A model generated the notes under the pieces. That model had not been told where the DNA came from. It saw only the letters and a list, made by a program, of their open reading frames with translations, and did no database searches. Positions 11,330 to 22,939 of a DNA stretch of 64,000 bases are shown here, in pieces. The position numbers and the translations under genes are program-made. The stretch lies in assembly GCA_023213395.1 (NCBI GenBank), contig CM041465.1, positions 110,863,741 through 110,927,740 of the forward strand. The letters run 5' to 3'. This DNA is from Cycas panzhihuaensis (lineage: Eukaryota > Cycadophyta). Position 1 is the stretch's first letter. The number at the start of each line of letters is the position of its first letter.

Positions 11330-11334
11330 ACATC
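11330..11334. repeat. Target-site duplication of element A, left copy
   Basis: ACATC precedes the LTR terminus TGGAATC; an identical ACATC follows the other end at 55868. Confidence 0.85.
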
Positions 11335-14296
11335 TGGAATCACATCTATGGGATGGTAACTACACTTAATAAGTATCAGGGTAATTAATGGTATATACCA
11401 GAATAAGAATATAATCATATAAGTGGAGGAAACACTCGCATAGGGCATTCATGCATTAGAATGCAGGTTCGAGATCCACGAATGGCATACGACTTCCTCA
11501 AGGTAGTTTGGTTATTTTGGCTTGAAGGACAAGACACACGTATGGTATCTTGGATAACCCCAAAAGATGAGGTCCCCCTGCCCTTGGATGGCCAGAAGGA
11601 ATAGGAGAGACCCACAGAGAAAAAGGGGTTCCTATGAGGAGGGAATGTGGTACAAATGCAATAGGTGCAGATAAATAGTAAAGGAGTGTGAGATAAGCAC
11701 AAATAGACCTCCCTAGGCTGACTAACCTAAAGTGAATCTAGGCAAAGAGAAGTTATGACAAAAGAGGAATCCTTACAGCTATGCAAGTGAGAGGGGCACA
11801 TGCCCCAGAAAAGTTGTGTGTGTTGGTTGAATATCTGAAATGTGGAAAAGAGGGGATAAAAAATGACATTGTATGTGTTCATAAAAGAGACTATGAACTA
11901 CACTTCCTCTCTCTCTTTTCCATTTTCAACAATAAAAGATAAAGAAAATGCATTTCGTGGACACTCAAACATGCACACAAAGGTGATTCCCAACTAAGGG
12001 ATGCTTATGGTTTAGGTAAGAGGAAAAGGGGAGGTACAATTCCTATTATGTCCTCTTTCCTATAAAGTCAACCATACAGCATACATATGCAAGATGAACA
12101 CGTGTAGATTGGTTTATTACCCTTTTCCTTTTATGTGACTTATTATACAAGAGCATATGCCTAATAAAAGTAAAAAAGGAAAGGACTATGGGAATAGATG
12201 TGATGCATACCTAAAAGGTAAGGCGACTGATGGAGGAGCTTCGCTCATGTGCCACAAACATCCTCTCGTTTTTGCTCAATGTGTAACCATCATTGAAGCA
12301 GAGATGGAGTGGGGCTTCCTTACCTTCCTCATATGAAAAGAAAAAGCAAAACAGAAAAGAAAAAAAGAAGCTAATAGTCATACAAGAAAGTGGGAAAACG
12401 AACAAAGGAAAGAGAATAAGGGCTTACCCGGGTTGGAGTGTTCTTTCCCTTCGTAAGTACTGCTGCAAAAGCCTACAACCACAAAGATCTTCACCCCACC
12501 AAGAGGGGCTGCCAACATGCAAAGCTGATATGTATGTGATGATATAAAATAAAAGTGCAGAAATATAGTGTCTAAAGTTAGTTAGTCCACCACTAAAAAT
12601 GACTCTGCAAGCCCTCAAAGAAAGCACCAACACATACTAAGCAAGAAGAGGTTAGCCTGAGAATGGCTAGCCCTCTAGCAAATGCACCTCCATGCTACCC
12701 TAAGGTGTAGGGTACATTGAGATAAGATAGCCTATGGATAGTATGTGAGAAAGAGAATAAACACTATAAAGTTTGCAAGTGTTACCTATGTTTCAAACAT
12801 GCTATGGGCAACAAGTTGCAATACCAAATCTAAGAATGGGTATTAGGTACTATTTGGGGCTGAAAGAGGTGCCTAAAATGGAGTGTGCAGGCTTGAGATC
12901 AGTGCAGTAAGGGCTACAGACACTGATACCCAATGCAGGCCCAATCCCAAGGACTCCCGGGTAGTCTAAGGAAGGCGCAAGTGAGGGAGAGGAAGGAGGA
13001 CAAGTGGTTTGTCCTTAAGGAGAAGGCCTAGTGGGAATGGATCCCACCTTGCTTCCTTTCACACCCTCCTTATGAACCCTCTCCTATAACCTCTTTGGAA
13101 AAAAACCAAGGGAGGAATGAGGGATGGCAAGATTACAGGAAACAGTAAATGGAAAAAATGCTTCCCTATACAACAAAACACAAGGAAAAGAATTATATGC
13201 TTAAAGAACTTACTTTTGTAAGGTAAACCTAGGGAAAAAGGGTGAAACAATGATGAGGAATACTTGTTGGGCTATGTGGGGAGCTAGTTTTCTCCTATAG
13301 ACAGTGAAAGATAATAGGTTTAGAGATCTTACAGGGTGTCTCTTAGTTGCAGGAGGAAGACCCTTACTGAAAGCTAAAAGAGGAGTGTGGAGGCCATACC
13401 TAGGCATGGATCCTTGCTTGGAGGCATTGGTTGAGGAGTTTGATACCATGAACCAGTGTTGTAGCAGGTGGATCTTAGGCTGGTGCACTAGAAACTTAGA
13501 TGTGTAGGCATTTCTTTAGAGCATTCCTATGAGAAGAGGAGAAGAGAGCATGAAAAGGTGATGGAAGAGGAGTAAAAATGAGGGTTTTTAGGCTTTATAC
13601 CCAACCCTAGCCCTAATCGAGTGATTAGGGTGAGGCTGGGCCTTTATTAGTAACTAATCCAGGTGGAGATTCCATGAAAAATGTGGGAATTACCATGACA
13701 GATTAAAAAAAAAAATAGTAATAAGTAGTCACACCGCAGTAAACTTCACAGTATTGTGACAAACTTCATAGTACCACTAAGTTTACAATGGTGCAGGGCC
13801 AGAATGTAATAAAAAGAGAAATCAAGATTTTAGGGGCCCTAGAAGGGGGTGCCCTAAGCTTAGGAGTGGCTCACCCTCCTATCCAAGTGGCTGAGGATAG
13901 TCTAGGTGTGCAAATGGGCTAAGATGGATAGGGCATTGAGAGGTAGGGCTTCCTAAAAATTCTAGAGCTGGGTATAAAATACCTATGACAAAGGTGTGAG
14001 CAGATCACATGAGTTGGTTGAAGATCAAGGCAACATGGAGGTGGTACGAAGGGTTGCAAAGTGCCATGGGGATGCATGCCTCATGAAGAGGCAAGTCTTG
14101 CAGGTCGTTATAGGCTAAAGGCATGCAACATGATCAAGCAAGATATATAATCAACTATGAAAATGAGCCAATCAATAATGTAATCCAAATAATGTTTCAA
14201 TCTACAATCTCTGAAGTGACTAAGATGAGAGAGAGAAGTATACCTATGCTTACCTAAGTTGATCTGTCCATACCCATTCCCAGTAGCCAGGAAATA
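11335..14296 (-). repeat. Element A 3' LTR
   Basis: Read on the - strand it starts at 14296 (TATTTCC, from TGTTTCC by one transition) and ends at 11335 (GATTCCA). It matches 35960-38357 plus 55277-55867 throughout. Open frames inside, such as 11415-11702 and 14108-14473, are not preserved in the other copy. Confidence 0.9.
13592..13630 (-). promoter_or_regulatory. Element A LTR promoter: TATA box and hairpin
   Basis: On the - strand a perfect 8-base stem with a 4-base loop (13611-13630, CCCTAATC / GATTAGGG) stands about 12 bases upstream of GTATAAAGC (13592-13600). The same layout is in the other A LTR (38248-38285). B-type LTRs keep the hairpin with a more AT-rich TATA. Confidence 0.6.
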
Positions 14297-14308
14297 CTGC
14301 CCCCTTGG
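14297..14308 (-). other. Element A polypurine tract
   Basis: The - strand CCAAGGGGGCAG abuts the LTR start. Confidence 0.85.
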
Positions 14309-14650
14309 TAGTAGAGCCCCGCTACTCGGAAGTACAACGTGATGGTGAATATTGATAACAACACTGCTAGTAACATATGCATATATAATAATCATAATCA
14401 TGATAGGATATAAGTGTGCTAGTAAGTGTTGTGGTAGAATGCGTGGATATGGAAACAAGAGTGGAGAGAACATAGGGGTTGCCTATGTGCCACTCTAGAA
14501 TTGACTAGAAGTTGTAGTGGATGAGGGGGATGCCCCCATCATAGGAGTGCAAAGGAAAGAGATGATGATAACAAGGAAATGGTGAATGAACAAACCCGAT
14601 GGTCACTATAGTTTAGCCTCATTATCAGCTAGCTTTCAGAGTTGTGAAAA
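14309..14650 (-). other. Element A untranslated spacer
   Basis: No coding signal. It is shared with B1, B2 and C between RNase H and the purine tract. Confidence 0.6.
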
Positions 14651-15134
14651 AATTATAAGGTGAGGTGAAAGATGGCCCGAGACTTGGGTGCTTAGGTGAC
14701 TGGGTAAGTCTCTCATAGGGGTCATCAAGAAGAGGTAGGCAATGCTCAAGGATGAAGCGAACAAGGCTATCTGCCTCAATATTAAGGGCCTGGGGAATGT
14801 GTCAGATGTCAGCAGATGAAAATTAAGCCAATAGGGACCTGGCAGTCGAGGAAAGAGCTCTCAAGCGTAGGCATCGCACCTGGTAGACCTGGGTGAGATG
14901 GGACACCACAACCTAGGAGTCGCAAAAGAGAATAATATGCCTGTGGTGGAAAGGGAGCATATCGGTGAGAGCCTCAATAACAACCATGTACTTGGCTTCA
15001 TTATTGGTGGCCTCGAGGAGGAATATTTTAGAATGTAGGAAATCATATCTAGAAGGGTCATGGAGAATCCATGCAGCAACAAAAGGACCGGGATTACCAT
15101 GCCTTCTGCCATCGATAAATATGAGAAATGCCAT
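14650..15134 (-). pseudogene. Element A archaeal-type RNase H (RVT_3-like)
   Basis: RNase H cuts RNA in RNA-DNA hybrids. The - strand from 15134 reads FIDGRRHGNPGP, ATNNEAKYMVVIEAL and ILFCDS, then after a stop VVVSHLTQVYQVRC and NIEADSLVRFIL. The four active-site acids of the D-E-D-D set are all present: Asp of DGR, Glu of NNEA (14997-14999), Asp of CDS and Asp of EAD. This is the best-preserved copy, though three in-frame stops (TAG, TAA, TGA) break it. It sits beside the 3' LTR rather than inside pol. Its N-terminal limit is uncertain. Confidence 0.8.
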
Positions 15135-15629
15135 GAATAAAAGAGCAAGTGTCTCAGTAGATAAAATGTGACAAAGTCAGTGGTGTCAAGGAGACACAGT
15201 GATATAGAGTGACTATGATAGGCTTGAATAGCTAACGATGAAGGCCATGAAGGGAAGAAGGACCTGATAATAAGGCTACCTAAGGGCAGAGTAGACTATC
15301 TGACTACTTGGAGAGAGTGGATGATGAAAAGGCCATTCTGAGGTATAAAAGGCTGCTTAAGGAAGCAAAAGGCAGTCCCAAATGGAGGGGACACTCCCTT
15401 TCAGAGTCCTAGAGGCACGAACAGGTAGAAAAAATGGATCCAGGATGGTGAAACGAGCCAAATAAGTATAAACTTGGGTATATACAAAGGTGACATGAAA
15501 AATGAGATGGAGGCCACAAGTGCACAACAGGAGCTCGGACTAAAAGGCAATCATGATTAGGGATGAAGGATGGCCCTAAGGGTTGTCATAATGATAGAAA
15601 TAGAGGGATTGGCCATCAGGGCCCTTACC

Positions 15630-17110
15630 TATATAAGGAAACTCGATGAAAATGGAATTCATTTTCACGGGTTCATGAATGATTCAGAGCCCTTCCCTTA
15701 CATAGTAGAGTGCTACTTAACTTCTAAGAGATGCAAGAGGAGACCTGACCATTAAATCTATATGCAAAGGAAGCCAGTAGGACTAGGGCGATGATATGGC
15801 AGTGGTGAGACTGAATCTAGTAAGTGGATCATCTAAACCTAACCCCATTTTGCACTTCAAATTTCATTGTTATTTGTTATTTTTTTAGGTAATATTTAGC
15901 CCCTTAGGGGTAAATGGTGATCTCTTAGAGTTTGAATTGGAAACTGCCTAACCCATATCGAGGGGTGAGGTGGAGCAGTGATGATGAGGTAGGTGGAGCA
16001 AGAGTTGCCCCTGGTGATGGTGATGATGGCGATGGAGATGAAAGAGGTGATGGGGCAGGCCCGTCTGGTGCAACAGGTGGAGAGGCAAGACCTTCAGGAG
16101 CCACAGGAGGAAAGGAGGGTCCATTAGGAGTTGTAGAGGAAGAGGCAAGTCCATCTAGATCTACAGAGGAAGCCAAGGGTCCATAGAAATGAGCCCAATG
16201 ATTGAGGATAGTATAGAGATTAAGGGAAACAACTACACCTAAAGAGGAGGGAGGAGATGTCCTAGTGGCCAAGGCAGTTGCTGAGGTGGTACCGGAGGAG
16301 GAGAAGGTATCAGGATCTAGTGGAGCATACGAGGAGAAGGCTATCATCAGAGTTGAGGAGTCAGTGGCCCCAATAGGTGAGACACTACCTTTTCCTATCG
16401 TCTTTTGATTGCTAGATGCTTAGTTGTTTGATTTTGGTTTAATATATAGCTCCATGTACTGACACATGGTGTGTTGGACTTCACACGAGTGTCAAAGATC
16501 CAAAGGTTGGTGGAGGCCATAGTCTGGGAGATGTTCCCTTAGGCCTACGCAGAGGGGCAACCTCCCATCTAGGCAGGAGAGGAGCCTAGATAAGTGGGAG
16601 CCCACACAATAGCATTTGCCCCATTAGTTAAGGTGAGGGCCGTACGGATCGTGGAGTCCCAAGAGCACGAGGCACGCATGGGATGACTCTAGGGTGAGTT
16701 GGACGAGACCCAAGTTGAGAGGGATACTCTATGAGGTTAGGTGAAGGTGTTGGAGGCACAGGGAGGTATAGGTGGATACATAGAGAGCCAGATCATGATG
16801 GTAGTGCTAGAGGAGCATCTCTAAGGGATGGAGGAGAGATTCCAGAGTATGGAGAAGAGACTCTGAGGTAGGGAGAGTGAGAGGGATCGTATCCAGGTGA
16901 GATATGATCAATTGGTAGATCAGGTAGTCTTGAGGTCATTGCGGAGCAGGACATACACTCACACAGTGGCGATGACTCTAAGGATGCCTCAAGACAAGGG
17001 GAGTGAGGTAGGGAGATCTCAGAGACATAGATGAAGTTTGGGAAGGATGTGGTCCCCAGGAGAGGGATTACACCGACCAGAAGATGATATCCTAGGAGTA
17101 GGGTAGCAAT
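15630..17110 (+). pseudogene. Element A antisense gene, PMD core deleted
   Basis: A TATA box (TATATAAGG, 15630-15638) starts a leader that ends at a donor-like GTAAGT near 15820. Where B1 and B2 have about 1.2 kb with the plant mobile domain, A jumps from the GAATTGGA motif near 15930 to the acidic Gly/Pro region (15955-16190, repeats of GPSGATGG type). The downstream coiled-coil block is present near 16800-16920 (LEEHL, GMEERFQSMEKRL, SERDRIQVRYDQLVDQV) followed by an Arg/Ser-rich tail to about 17100. Several stops break it. It can no longer make the PMD. Confidence 0.65.
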
Positions 17111-18159
17111 AGAGTAAAGCAGAGTAGTTTTAATTTGGCATGGAAAAGCAGCGGACTTCCAGGGAGTCACCACATATGGCCACATGATTGTACTCCTCCC
17201 TGTAAGGATTCTAGCTTCCCACAGATGATGTACCATACCATTTATATGATATGACACATGATGATTTTTACGTATATAGACATGGCCATTGATCCCCATT
17301 TGGTATGTGATGATGTGTATGATGACACGTGATGAATGATGTATATTTATATTTTTATGTTCATATATGTATATGTATGAGGGTGCATAGATGCATAAAG
17401 AGGGATATATTATGATGTTTCTGATTGATTATTGTATGATTTGTGCTCTAATATTTGTTTGAGTTTTAGACTTCCTTTATACAGGGCCATATTCCTAGCA
17501 TAGGCACACACAATCACCCTGAGCAGCAGTGCTAGATGTATGTGAGACTAGGAGATAGGGTGATACACATGTCCACATGGGAGCATAGCAGAATATGTAA
17601 AGGAAGTGCCAATGATAAGAGAGTTATGACACTTTGGCATACCCTCCTAGTTAGAGGATGTTTCTAGGCCTAGGGCGACAAGGACAACATGCCTAATTAA
17701 GAGGATGGGGTCTCCATAGGAGAGGAGGCAAGGAAGGCTCCACAGGAGGAACTCAAGGAGAACGAGAAGGCCACCCCAAGGTATCACCTCACTTGTGACT
17801 AGGAGGAATAGAGACATGCTTAGGATGGTAGTTTAGGCTCATTTCAGAGCACAAGGAGAGAGAGAAGTGTGGCTAGTACATGCAGAGGTAGGGATAGTCA
17901 CACGTAGAATCAAAGATAGATGATGAAGGATAGGCCCTATGTGTCTAGGCCTACAAGTAAACTAGCTATGGTTAGAACTAAATGAGTGCGACGAACCTAG
18001 CACATAATGGGTCACATGGCAAGGTTACATCTGAGTAGGAGTGGGTCTAGTCCTGGGTAGGGATCTAGAGCATGAAGAAGAAGTGTCTCCACAAGTGGCT
18101 CGTCAATGTGGATACCTACCTGAGACCGTTGAGGGAGGGTGAGAAGGTGAAAGACGTGG
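17111..18159. other. Element A region replacing pol, no recognisable gene
   Basis: 17111-17850 matches the 3' flank of the antisense gene in B1 and B2, including TATA-rich dinucleotide runs. After CTCATTTCAGAGC (about 17850), where B2 enters integrase, A carries about 300 bases shared with B1 only, leading into the linker. I see no coding signal there. Confidence 0.6.
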
Positions 18160-18769
18160 CTAGTTCATAACCAACGCCTCAGGAGCCAATGTAGAATGAA
18201 GAGGAGAAGGAACATCTGATCGAGATATCCTCCTAAGTGCACATGAAACTAGGGTGACATGTTGAGGAGGGGGCTCATAACCCTCACTGTCTGACTTAGA
18301 ATCACCCATAATAGCTAAGTAACCATAACTACCTACACCAATAGGGGCAAACCTAACTAGGTTTGGCTCATGACATGATATAGAATTTGATTGATGAAGG
18401 TTGGTCTCCTGAAATAGAGGTCCCACAGAAGGGGTAACCTCCTCAAGATCACTATCTTCATCATCCAAGATAGCCTGGTAGGCTAGATAAGAAGTGTGAG
18501 ATGGCATAGGCTCACAGGCGACAACCTTAACTTGTCCTTCATCGATAAATTTAAATTACCCTCAATGCGAGGAGCAAATTACTCCCATTTGGTCAAGCCA
18601 TGGTCAGCCTAATAAGAGGTTGTACTCCACATCGATATCGAGTACAATAACTTTGACAGAAATTGTCTTCCCTCCTAAGGTGAGGGAAAGGGAGACTATC
18701 CCTAATGGGGATTTCTTAGTCTCATCATATCCTTGGCATTTCCAAGGGACAGACTCAAGATCCACTATG
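18160..18769 (-). pseudogene. pol: Element A protease C-terminal half and linker
   Basis: Reading downward from 18769: ESVPWKCQGYDETKKSPLG, VKVIVLDIDVEYNLLLG and PWLDQMGVIC, the second half of a Tat-like protease. The linker follows with DDEDSDLEEVTPSVGPLFQE and RFAPIGVGSYGYLAIMGD; the RFAPIG block recurs in B1 and B2. The upstream half of the protease, with the active site, is at 32970 onward because B1 was inserted between them. Confidence 0.8.
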
Positions 18770-18774
18770 CTTAG
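18770..18774. repeat. Target-site duplication of B1, left copy
   Basis: CTTAG before the LTR terminus TGGATG. The right copy is CCTAG at 32965-32969, one transition different; joining the flanks restores continuous protease text. Confidence 0.85.
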
Positions 18775-21545
18775 TGGATGTACGTCTATGGGATAGCTAC
18801 CTAACCGAGTAGGAATAATGAGGGTGGTTAATGACACTATTAAGAGAAGATAAAAACCTACGAGTAAGGAAAATACCATGCAGGGCACCCCATGCGTCAG
18901 AGCGCGAGTTTGAGACCTGTGGATGGTATCCAGCTACTTAAAGGTGGTTCTCCACTTCGGTTAAGAAGAGAGGAGGCAGAAGATTAGCCTAGGTAGATCT
19001 AGGAGAAGGATCCTCCTACCCTTGGATGGCCAGAAGGGAAAGGAGAGAACCCTTTGAGGGTTTCCCTAGAGCGGAGGGAAACGAGTAAAGGGTAAGTAAG
19101 TGAGCAACCTACGAATGAGATCTTCTTGGTTATCTGGCTAGGTGGAAAAAAAATAAGGGAGGATGAAGGGAAAGGGAATGACCGATCGATCAAGACTTCC
19201 CCCCTTCGAAAGAGCAATCAAGGGAGAAGAGAGTGCTATGACGCACGCAAGTAAACTAAACCAAGCATAACAAGTCAATAGGACAAGGATGAAGTTTATA
19301 AGGTGAAGGGAAAAGGTAAAAAGGGGAAACTTCCTAAGACCTTTTCCTATGATAGATATAATGCATGAAATGCAACAAACAGAATATAAATCAAAAGAGA
19401 TAGTTGGTTTCCCTTTTTCTTTCAAAGGAGCTAATTACTACTGTGGAAAATCTTTTAAAGAAAAGAAAAATAAAGTAGAGTGGGAGCACATACCCAGAAT
19501 GGAGACATGGTTGGAGCAGCGACGTTCCTACAAGGTATCCAAGATTACTCCACAAAGCACGGTGAATGAGAGGGGTCACGGTAGGACGAGGCATGGGGCT
19601 TCCTTATCTTCCCCAGAAGTGACAATAGAGTGCCAAGAAAGGAAACAAGAAAAATGATAGCAGCAAATGAAATGCTGAAATAAAATATAAGTAAAAGCAC
19701 TTACCTGCAAGGGAGAGAGAAAGGGATGAGTCCTTTGCAACCTCCGTATACCTGCAAGTGAGTGAGAGTATCCCTTTCTAAAGAAAGGGTGCTAGTAACA
19801 CAAAATAGAATCCTAACAACACATGTATGTATGTAACAAGCATAAGCCTCAACATATATATGTTAGCACTCAATATTACAATAATAAACTATAAAGAAAA
19901 CTATCCAAATAAATGGTGGGTAAGTCGATAAGCCTCAGAGTGGCCCACCTCTCGCAAGGAGCAACCCTACCCTCCCTCAAGAAGCCATAAGGCAGCGAGG
20001 GTATGGCTGTAAGGCTGGCTGAAAATAGGACAGTAGAGATGTAAAAGAGTCCAAGTCAAAACTCAACAAGGTCGGCATGCTACAAGAAGCAAACCAGACC
20101 ATTGAGAAGGGGATTGAGCCAAGAAAGGTAACCGGGGCTTATGTGTATTGCCCGGATCAAGAGATGAGCACTCAAACTAGTGCTGCAACAAGTCCCAATG
20201 CTGATTTCAGTAGCTGGAAATAGCCTACTAACCCTTACTCCACTCCAAGAGCAGCACAGGGCAAAAGAGGAGGTTTGGAGGGCAAAAGCCTCTTAGGGAG
20301 CGTGGAAGGTGGTACGGAATCCACCCAGCTCTATCCTAAACCTTATGTATCCCTTTTTTACCATTGTCCTGGGCATGAAATGTAGGAAAAGAGGCCCTAA
20401 TAGCAGGGAAAATAGTCCAAGACAAAGGCAAAAAATAACCTCTAAAAGGAAGCTAAGACAGGTTAGAAATAACCATGCAAACCTGAGCATAAATTAGGCA
20501 AAGGAAAGACCCTAAACTAAGAAATACTTATAGAGAATATCGGAGGCGTTTGCCTCTGTCAAAACCTACTGGAAAGAGGCTAAAAGATCTGTAGAAAGAC
20601 TATGGAGTAGCAGGTATGGAGCCCCTGCTAAGATGGCTGAAGGAAAACCTACACTTGAGACTGCTTGATAGCTGCTCAGGAAAAGAAGTCATGGAAACTA
20701 TTCAAAGAGGCCCTCTCCAATGTGTGCAAGGGGCTAGGAAGATGTCACAGTTGAACCAAAGGAGATCTAGGCACTAGAGAGTGATTGGTGTATTGTAATA
20801 AAGAGTGGAGCAATGGGAACAAAGAGAGAGTAGGGCATTTTTCCTTGTGATCAAAAAATGAGCAAAAAAGATCCCTAAAATAAATTAGGTAAAACTTAAA
20901 TACCCATCCCCAGCCCTAATTGAGTGATTAGGGTGCGACTGGTGGTGAGTTAAGTCATGAGACACATGGTAATTCTGTAATAAATATGAGAATTACCACG
21001 ATGGATTTTTAAAAACAAGTTGTGGCAGTCGTACCATGGTAAACTTTGTGGTACCACGGTAAATCTCGCGGTACTACAAAATCTATCGCAGTGTGGGACC
21101 AAAGGCCAAATCTGGCCCAAATAGCTAGCCTGGGCTGTGGACTAGTAACCAAGGAGGCCGACAGGGGGTAGGGCCACCAGCCGAGAGGTAGACAAGCTAA
21201 CAAATGAGCCATAGTGATCAACAATGGGACTCAAAGCTGTAACAAGTCGACCAAATGACGATGGATCATCACACAGGTGGGGAAGACATGGGCCTAAATG
21301 GGTTTTAAGGTGAGTAGGGTAGAATGCGGGAAGTGGCATGGCCACTAAGGTGCCACACTCATTGGGAATGTGCCCCCGCTATAGTCGTCATATGCTAGAT
21401 AGGTGTAGTTATCAATAGGACCATCTGCGGAATTATAGCATGCAAGCATATACTTATCATGAAAGAAAACAACAATAAGGTGAGAAGCATACCTATACTT
21501 ACCTAAGTCAACCGCTCCGTATCTATTCTCAGAAGCTAAGAAACA
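18775..21545 (-). repeat. B1 3' LTR
   Basis: On the - strand starts TGTTTCTTAGC at 21545 and ends at TGGATG (18775). It pairs with 30204-32964. A hairpin-forming CCCTAATT/GATTAGGG lies at 20914-20933 upstream of a weak TATTTAAG. Short open frames inside are not shared in frame by the sister copy. Confidence 0.9.
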
Positions 21546-21557
21546 TTGCCCCCTTGG
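21546..21557 (-). other. B1 polypurine tract
   Basis: The - strand CCAAGGGGGCAA abuts the LTR start at 21545. Confidence 0.85.
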
Positions 21558-21889
21558 CAGCAGAGCCTCATCGCTCGGAAGCATGGTGTGATGTCAAATG
21601 CTGGCAACACAACTGTCAGTAGCACATGTGTATGTAGATATATAAATCAAGATCATAACGGTAGTCAAGGGTACCAGTGAGTGTTGTGGTAGAACGCATG
21701 GATACGAAGGTAGACGTAGACATAACATAGCGGCTGCCTATGTACCATCCAATAATTGACTAGAAAATATGAAGGGTGAGGGGGCTACCCCCACCACAAA
21801 AGATGCAAAGAGATGTGTATAACCAAGTAGAAGAGATGAGTAAACAGAACTGGTAGTCACCATAGTTTAATCTCATTAGCAGCTAAGTT
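21558..21889 (-). other. B1 untranslated spacer
   Basis: Matches the spacers of A, B2 and C; no coding signal. Confidence 0.6.
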
Positions 21890-22385
21890 TCAGAGGTGCA
21901 AACGGATCACAAGGTGAAGCGCATGGCGACTTAGGGCTTGGGTGGCAAAGTGACCAGACAAGCCTCAGGAATGGTCAGTAAGAAGAGGAAGGCAACACTC
22001 AAGGATAAGGCAAACAAGACTATCTGCCTCAGTGTTGAGGGCCTGAGGAATATGATAAATGTTGATAGATGGGAAGCAAGCTAGGAGAGACCTGGCGGTC
22101 GAAGCAAGGATTCTCAAGTGAGGGCATCGCACCTAGTAAACCTAGGTGAGATGGGACACCAAAACCTGAGTCACAAAGCAAAATGATAGGTCTGTGATGG
22201 AAATAAAGAGCATCAGTGAGAGCTTCAATAATAATTGTATACTTGGCTTTATTATTGGTAGCCTCTGGGAGGAAGATCCCAGAGAATAGGAAATCATGTC
22301 CAGAGGGGCTACGAAGAAACCATACAGTGGTAGAAGGTCCAGGGTTACCGCAGCTTCTGCCATCGGTAAAATTATAGAGAGACAT
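21890..22385 (-). pseudogene. B1 archaeal-type RNase H
   Basis: From 22385 the - strand reads MSLYNFTDGRSCGNPGP, SPSGHDFLFSGIFLPEATNN, KAKYTIIIEALTDAL and IILLCDS, then after a frameshift the HLTQVY and NTEADSLV blocks down to about 22020. Asp of TDGR, Asp of CDS and Asp of EAD are present. The active-site Glu is Lys (AAA, 22248-22250), the same change as in B2 but not in A. It sits between the purine tract and the antisense promoter. Confidence 0.8.
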
Positions 22386-22907
22386 AGGTGATACAAAGTC
22401 CTGGTACTAATAAATAATAATGGAGTGAGAGAGAGACTCGAAAGGTAGGTAATAAGTGGCTGTGAAGGGTAGGAGGACCTAGTAATGAGGCTACCCAAGG
22501 ACAAGAGCAGGCAGTCCGACCACTACTTAAGAGCGAGCAGAGAAAAAGCACCCTAGAGTACCAAAGGTCACTTTGGGAAGCAAAGCATACCCCCTGATGG
22601 GGAAGCATTGCTTCTAGAGACCCCAGGAGCAAAAAAGAGCTGCAGAAACGAGTCCAAGATGGCGAAACGAGCCAAATGAGTATAAACTCGGCATGCATAG
22701 AGTGGTACACAAAATGAGATGAAAGAGCCCTGCGAAAGAGTGTAATGATGAGGTGCCATAAATGCACTTGCAAGAAAGAGCAAAAGGGGCACCAAAGGAG
22801 CACAATAAGAGGTAGGACCAAAAGACAAAGGTGATTGAGAAAACAGGATGGTCCCAATGACTGTCGCGAGAGCAAAAATAGAGGTAGTGCCCATTGGGGC
22901 CCCCACC
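22386..22907. other. Region between RNase H and antisense promoter
   Basis: Hydrophobic open frames on the - strand (110-167 codons) are seen here only; in A and B2 the matching sequence has no equivalent long frame. It may hold the N-terminal part of the RNase H protein (YYQDFVSP just before MSLY is shared with B2) and the promoter-proximal region of the antisense gene. Confidence 0.4.
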
Positions 22908-22916
22908 TATATAAGG
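22908..22916 (+). promoter_or_regulatory. TATA box of the B1 antisense gene
   Basis: TATATAAGG in CCCCCACCTATATAAGGAAA. The same box and neighbourhood occur at 15630 (A) and 42460 (B2), always on the strand opposite to the element and upstream of the PMD gene. Confidence 0.65.
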
Positions 22917-22939
22917 AAATTCAATGGAAAATAGATTCA

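Larger units (their letters stand above)
7891..11334 (+). mobile_element. Element C, Tat-like gypsy, 3' part (continues at 55873)
   Basis: Order on the + strand is RNase H C-terminus, untranslated spacer, purine tract and LTR start, the mirror image of A, B1 and B2. The LTR is cut at 11334 by element A and resumes at 55873. Gag, pol and the 5' LTR are missing: the left end is lost at the junction with Copia-2. Confidence 0.8.
8552..11334 (+). repeat. Element C 3' LTR, first part
   Basis: Starts TGTTTCCC and is colinear in reverse with the A LTR, for example the CATGCATCCCCATGGCACTC block near 8760. Element A interrupts it at 11334. With 55873-56204 the LTR is about 3.1 kb. The four short open frames here have no family features and are absent from the sister LTRs. 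Confidence 0.8.

Noticed and set aside
15925-16347. 140-codon Pro/Ser-rich frame on the - strand
   Set aside because: It is the reverse of the acidic Gly/Asp repeat region of the antisense gene. The same shadow appears at 24369-24776 and 43907-44311, while the + strand is tied to the coiled coil and TATA box.
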